Below, in pieces: positions 60,751 through 64,000 of a DNA stretch of 64,000 nucleotides. The stretch's first letter is position 1. Every line of letters begins with the position of its first letter. Under the pieces are notes generated by a model. The model searched no databases. It was not told where the DNA came from and was given only the letters and a program-made list of their open reading frames with translations. The translations under genes and the position numbers were made by a program. Source of the stretch: Solibacillus ferritrahens (GTDB lineage Bacteria; Bacillota; Bacilli; Bacillales_A; Planococcaceae); NCBI RefSeq assembly GCF_037027585.1, contig NZ_JAXCLE010000014.1, positions 1 through 64,000 on the forward strand. Reading direction: 5' to 3'.

Positions 60751-61428
60751 TTATCTTTCTAGCGTTAATACGCCGTCTTCCATGCGGTACACTTTATCAC
60801 AGAACTCTAGCATACGCTCATCATGGGTTACCATAACGGCTGCTTTATTACGTTCTTTTACTTCATATCGAATTTGTTTCACTACTTCAAATGCACGGTT
60901 AGAGTCTAAACTTGCTGTCGGTTCGTCTGCCAAAATAACGTTTGAGTTGTTAACAAATGCACGAGCGATCGCAACACGTTGACGTTCTCCCCCTGATAAT
61001 TCATTCGGGAATTTCGATAATTTTTGCCCTAAACCTAAGTCTTTTAGTAACGCTTTCGCGAATTTGACTTCTTTAGCAGTTACTTTGCCTTTCATCTTAC
61101 ATACAAGCAGAAGTTGATCCAATACATTTAAATACGGAATTAAGTTTGACGTTTGTAAGATGAAGCCGATGTCTGTTAAACGGAATGAAGAAAGTTCTTT
61201 TTCTTTCATTTGCCCAATATTTGTTTCATTTACTAATACTTCACCTTTAGAAGGTTGAAGAAGCGCACCAGCAATAGATAACAATGTACTTTTACCTGAA
61301 CCGGATGGACCAATAATAGCTATGAATTCACCAGGATTTACAGATAGTGAAACATTTTTTAATGCATCAACTGTTGAGTCGCCTTCTTTAAATGATTTTG
61401 TAACATTTTTTAATACTAAACCAGTCAT
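60751..61428 (-). CDS. ABC transporter ATP-binding protein (MacB/LolD/HrtA type)
   Basis: A 225-residue ATPase. Walker A is GPSGSGKSTLLSIAGALL near residue 39, signature LSGGERQRVAIARAF near 143 and Walker B NVILADEPTASLDS near 163, with VMVTHDERMLEFCDKVYRME at the end. The ADEPTASLD form and the LSGGERQR signature mark the MacB/LolD/FtsE group, which drives FtsX-type permeases. It follows the permease gene with no gap (stop and start adjacent). A heme-efflux HrtA role is possible but not proven. Confidence 0.88.
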   Translation of the reverse strand: MTGLVLKNVTKSFKEGDSTVDALKNVSLSVNPGEFIAIIGPSGSGKSTLLSIAGALLQPSKGEVLVNETNIGQMKEKELSSFRLTDIGFILQTSNLIPYLNVLDQLLLVCKMKGKVTAKEVKFAKALLKDLGLGQKLSKFPNELSGGERQRVAIARAFVNNSNVILADEPTASLDSNRAFEVVKQIRYEVKERNKAAVMVTHDERMLEFCDKVYRMEDGVLTLER

Positions 61429-62550
61429 TTATTCCACTCTCCCAATCGCTGTTAATGGATCGATTTTCGTTACTTGACGAGCTGAAATTACGGAACCTAA
61501 AACAGAAACAATTAGTAAGACAACGGCATAAATCAGTACCATTTTAAAGTCTAAGTTAAATGGCATTCCTTCTGGGAAGACTAAAGCCGTTAAATATGTC
61601 AATCCGATACCAGCGATAATGCTTCCTAATGATAAGACAAATACTTGTGAGATAATTGAATTTTTGATAAAACGGTCTGAAGCACCAATTGCTTTCATTA
61701 CACCGAATTGTTGTGTTTTTTGTAAGATGAATACATAGAAGAATACAGCGATAATTACTGCTGAAATGGCAAACAAGAATGCCAGCATCATATAAATTGT
61801 TGCACTTTCTTCTTTATAACCAGGCATACCCATAATAGCGTCTGATTTTGTTACCGTTTCAATTGCATCATAGTTGCTTGCAATCGCATCTGCATCTAAA
61901 TTTTCACCTTGTAGCGCAATCATAGCTACTGGGCTTTCTAACCCGTTGTCTGAGCCAGGTGCTGCGAATGCATAGCTTTGCCAAGTTTCAACGTTTACAA
62001 ATACTGTTGGTAAATGGTTAAAAGTTTCACCTTTTGTAATACCAACAACCTCTAACGTAATGTCAGAAGATGTTACTTCGAATTTATCACCAATTGAATA
62101 GCCTTTATCTGCTAAAGATTCGTCGATAACGACACCGAATAAATCGTCTTTTGAAAGCTGTTTACCTTCAATTACTTTTGGCTCGATGAATTTCCCTGGT
62201 TCAATCCCTAAAAAGGCTACGTCCTCATTTACTTTTGAGTCTGTAATCTTAGGGTTGTGTATGATAATTGTAGATTGTCCAAATTTCGCTGCTTCTTTGA
62301 CACCGTATTTACCTTCGATATCATCTGCAATTGTTCCAGACACTTTCGTTTTCATCATCGTTCCTTCAGAACCCTCTTCATAAATGAAAAGATCACCATC
62401 AATATTTTTCATCGTTGCCGCTGCTAATGTTGATAATCCATTACCTAAGCCCGACAAAATAAAAACAAGCCATGCGATTAGCATAATAATAGCGCCAATC
62501 ATTGCAAAACGAGTTTTTGAATGTTTCATTTCTTTTATTGCTAAAAACAT
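61429..62550 (-). CDS. FtsX-type ABC permease, HrtB/DevC-like
   Basis: A 373-residue permease with the FtsX layout: one N-terminal helix (about 17-38), a large extracellular domain (about 40-245) and three C-terminal helices. IAVFFYVFILQKTQQFGVMK near 265 and AIGASDRFIKNSIISQVF form the coupling region. The start MFLAIKEMKHSKTRFAMIGA resembles HrtB, the permease of heme-detoxifying HrtAB, and DevC-like exporters. AGGGGGAAC precedes the ATG. No heme-sensing histidine kinase pair (HssRS) is nearby, so the substrate remains open. Confidence 0.85.
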   Translation of the reverse strand: MFLAIKEMKHSKTRFAMIGAIIMLIAWLVFILSGLGNGLSTLAAATMKNIDGDLFIYEEGSEGTMMKTKVSGTIADDIEGKYGVKEAAKFGQSTIIIHNPKITDSKVNEDVAFLGIEPGKFIEPKVIEGKQLSKDDLFGVVIDESLADKGYSIGDKFEVTSSDITLEVVGITKGETFNHLPTVFVNVETWQSYAFAAPGSDNGLESPVAMIALQGENLDADAIASNYDAIETVTKSDAIMGMPGYKEESATIYMMLAFLFAISAVIIAVFFYVFILQKTQQFGVMKAIGASDRFIKNSIISQVFVLSLGSIIAGIGLTYLTALVFPEGMPFNLDFKMVLIYAVVLLIVSVLGSVISARQVTKIDPLTAIGRVE

Positions 62551-62895
62551 TCTTAGTTCCCCCTATTAATATGTCGAATAGAAATAGATTATATGAAAAT
62601 AAGTTATCCATACCTTAAAAACTATCTTTATATAATAAAATTCTCTAAAAAACTAAAAATAGCTTTATCGAGTTTGGATAAAAAATTCACGTTATCTACT
62701 TCTCTTACAGAAGTATAGCTCGCCAATATAAACTTTATATAAACTCTTTAACATTAAATAAGATAATTCTAAAATAACAACTATAGAAGGATTTCCAGTA
62801 TATTCCTTATATTGGTATACTTTTAATACGTTGTATACTTACACTAATACCTTCCTTAAGTTAAGAATTTAGCGAGTGATAAATTATAAATAACA
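62551..62895. other. AT-rich intergenic region upstream of the ABC operon
   Basis: About 345 bp with no plausible coding frame. Two GTATAC boxes (62814-62819 and 62833-62838) flank TTTTAATACGTT and could be a regulator site for the ABC operon; the distance from its start (about 265 bp) is large. Nothing else recognised. Confidence 0.35.
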
Positions 62896-62930
62896 AATAA
62901 CGCTCCCCTGTTAATCAAGAGAGCGTTTGT
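62886..62930 (-). terminator. Terminator after the small coiled-coil gene
   Basis: AACGCTC and GAGCGTT arms (62899-62905, 62921-62927), followed on the minus strand by ATTTGTTATTT. It supports transcription of the small gene at 62957. Confidence 0.65.
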
Positions 62931-62956
62931 GTGTGCTTTATGTTTTTTTGAGGCGT

Positions 62957-63166
62957 TTACTTGTTATCTAAGTTATCTAATTTTCTTTCAAGTGCCTCTA
63001 CTCGTTCTTTTAAAGAATTCAATTCGTATGTAAGCTTAACATCACTATTCTTTTTTGGTTTTAATATATTTTTATAAATTAGATTGAAGCCCCATAACAT
63101 GATTGAAAAACATATCCCCAGTATCAATAAAACAATTAATATACCGATAAAATTCTCTAAAATAAT
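62957..63166 (-). CDS. Small membrane-anchored coiled-coil protein, probable ATT start
   Basis: A 69-residue frame: one hydrophobic helix (FIGILIVLLILGICFSIMLW, about 6-25), a basic stretch NILKPKK, then a coiled coil with clean heptads (YELNSLKERVEALERKLDNL). There is no ATG, GTG or TTG in a suitable place, but AAAGGAG lies 6 bases before the first of two ATT codons (9 before the second), making an ATT start likely. A terminator follows. The architecture resembles small stress or envelope proteins; no family recognised. Confidence 0.55.
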   Translation of the reverse strand: MILENFIGILIVLLILGICFSIMLWGFNLIYKNILKPKKNSDVKLTYELNSLKERVEALERKLDNLDNK

Positions 63167-63224
63167 ACGCCACTCCTTTACCCTTACCTGTCATAACAAT
63201 TATATAAAACCCATATCAATGCGA

Positions 63225-63442
63225 ATTAAGCAATTAGCGGAGTTAAAAATAAGCGGAGGATTTCCCGTTATTTGATGGATTCTAAGCATTTCAGGGAAAA
63301 TAAGGGGAGTAATTCCGCTTATCTACAACAAAATCATGAAATTTTATGTTTTTTTAATAAATAGACGGAATTTCTCCCTCTATTTTGGTTGTTTTTTTCA
63401 ATATTTTTCAAATAAGCGGAATTTCTCCGTCTATTTTTGTCG
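63225..63442 (+). repeat. Four-hairpin dispersed repeat, copy F
   Basis: Hairpins at about 63247-63273, 63297-63323, 63359-63385 and 63410-63436 (spacing 50/62/51). Left border TTAAGCAATTAGC and right border GTCGCTTAACC form a short terminal inverted sequence. Upstream GCAATTAGC is also found before copy B. Confidence 0.88.
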
Positions 63443-63504
63443 CTTAACCTGATCTCCTCAGCTTTATATAACTCATCCCAAGCGAGACTTCTTTCCGAGA
63501 AATC

Positions 63505-64000
63505 CTATTCCACTATGGTTGCTGTTAATTTCTTATCCAGTTTTCTAATCGCATGCACCGAATTATCCTGAATAATACCTGTTTCTACAAAACCTAATGA
63601 AGCGTATAATTCTTTAGCTACGACATTATCTTTATGATAAAAAAGGTCTACATGTTGTGCTTCCCCATATGGGATCTTTTCAATATCCGCCAACATTTTT
63701 TCAAAGGCAAGCTTGCCATATCCTTTCCCCTGATAACGCTTATCAATCATAAAATGCCAAATGAAATAGGTCTTCTCCCCATAAAAATCTTCATTTTGAA
63801 ATGATTCATGATCTGTCGTGTCGTAAATATACATCAAAAATCCCACCATATTATCATCAGCATAAATGGCTAATGGAGTCGTTGGTATACCATCTGTGTT
63901 CAACATATGAGCGTCTGCGAAGCATCTAAGATTAGTAGTTTCTAATATAAATTCTTTCTGATTTTCTCCAACATCAAGCGCTATTACTTCATCTATGTTA
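63505..64000 (-). CDS. GNAT-family acetyltransferase, BltD/PaiA-like (5' end outside window)
   Basis: The frame is open from the stop at 63505 to the right edge, so the start lies beyond 64000. The visible part has 165 residues. LDVGENQKEFILETTNLRCF, then PLAIYADDNMVGFLMYIYDT, then FMIDKRYQGKGYGKLAFEKM with the acetyl-CoA loop, and NVVAKELYASLGFVETG. This order matches polyamine acetyltransferases (BltD, PaiA, SpeG-like), which acetylate spermidine or spermine. An internal ATG at 63906 could be mistaken for the start, but the upstream residues clearly belong to the fold. Confidence 0.85.
   Translation of the reverse strand, partial: NIDEVIALDVGENQKEFILETTNLRCFADAHMLNTDGIPTTPLAIYADDNMVGFLMYIYDTTDHESFQNEDFYGEKTYFIWHFMIDKRYQGKGYGKLAFEKMLADIEKIPYGEAQHVDLFYHKDNVVAKELYASLGFVETGIIQDNSVHAIRKLDKKLTATIVE

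Noticed and set aside
16481..63442. CRISPR array
   Set aside because: The repeated units are widely dispersed, themselves palindromic at four points and not separated by unique spacers of constant size; no cas genes are seen.

Overview
The window looks like chromosomal DNA of a low-GC, Gram-positive member of the Bacillales, most likely Planococcaceae (Lysinibacillus/Solibacillus-like). The pointers are AT-rich sequence, strong AGGAGG-type ribosome sites, GTG/TTG starts, a Bacillus-style bacillopeptidase F, a LysM-CAP wall protein, a YwqG protein and a YxlEFG-like transporter set. I see no rRNA, no convincing tRNA, no CRISPR array, no transposase and no phage genes. Most genes lie on the minus strand.

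Layout. 0.1-5.2 kb: a five-gene operon with two ABC exporters and a PLDc_N membrane protein, divergent from an ArsR-like regulator with palindromic sites between them. 5.5-8.6 kb: MBL hydrolase, GNAT and small unknown genes. 8.9-15.1 kb: a block of immunity-type genes (ankyrin, YwqG/DUF1963, SMI1/KNR4, SMI1-leucine-rich repeat), including a frameshifted and a truncated SMI1 gene, with no toxin in view. 15.5-18.7 kb: alpha/beta hydrolase and an ECF sigma factor fused to a YcdB/YcdC-like region. 18.9-23.6 kb: an acyl-CoA operon (ligase, CoA-transferase, PaaG-like isomerase, nitronate monooxygenase). 25.9-30.5 kb: a 1,500-residue secreted subtilase. 31.2-38.5 kb: lipoprotein nuclease, Nudix, GNAT, hydrolase, cold-shock protein, MFS, YitT and TerC.

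39.0-52.4 kb is the largest functional unit: a Liv-type ABC importer, thioesterase, thiolase, two MaoC-fold proteins, two SDRs, acyl-CoA dehydrogenase, acyl-CoA ligase, quinone oxidoreductase and a TetR regulator. Together they encode import and activation of an acid and a full beta-oxidation spiral. The hydration step is probably done by a two-subunit MaoC hydratase. Matching palindromes sit upstream of the TetR gene and inside the cluster. 52.8-58.9 kb holds three small regulator units (SGNH esterase-PadR, TetR-MFS, XRE-membrane protein). The right end has a LysM-CAP protein, a truncated DUF2935 gene, an FtsX-type ABC exporter and a GNAT gene running off the edge.

The most unusual signal is between the genes. 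A roughly 200 bp element made of four short hairpins, themselves arranged as a larger inverted repeat (spacing about 50/62/50 bp), occurs six times in full and once truncated. One copy carries an extra long, multi-stem structured segment. Three further small repeat families and several gene remnants show that the intergenic DNA here is heavily remodelled.
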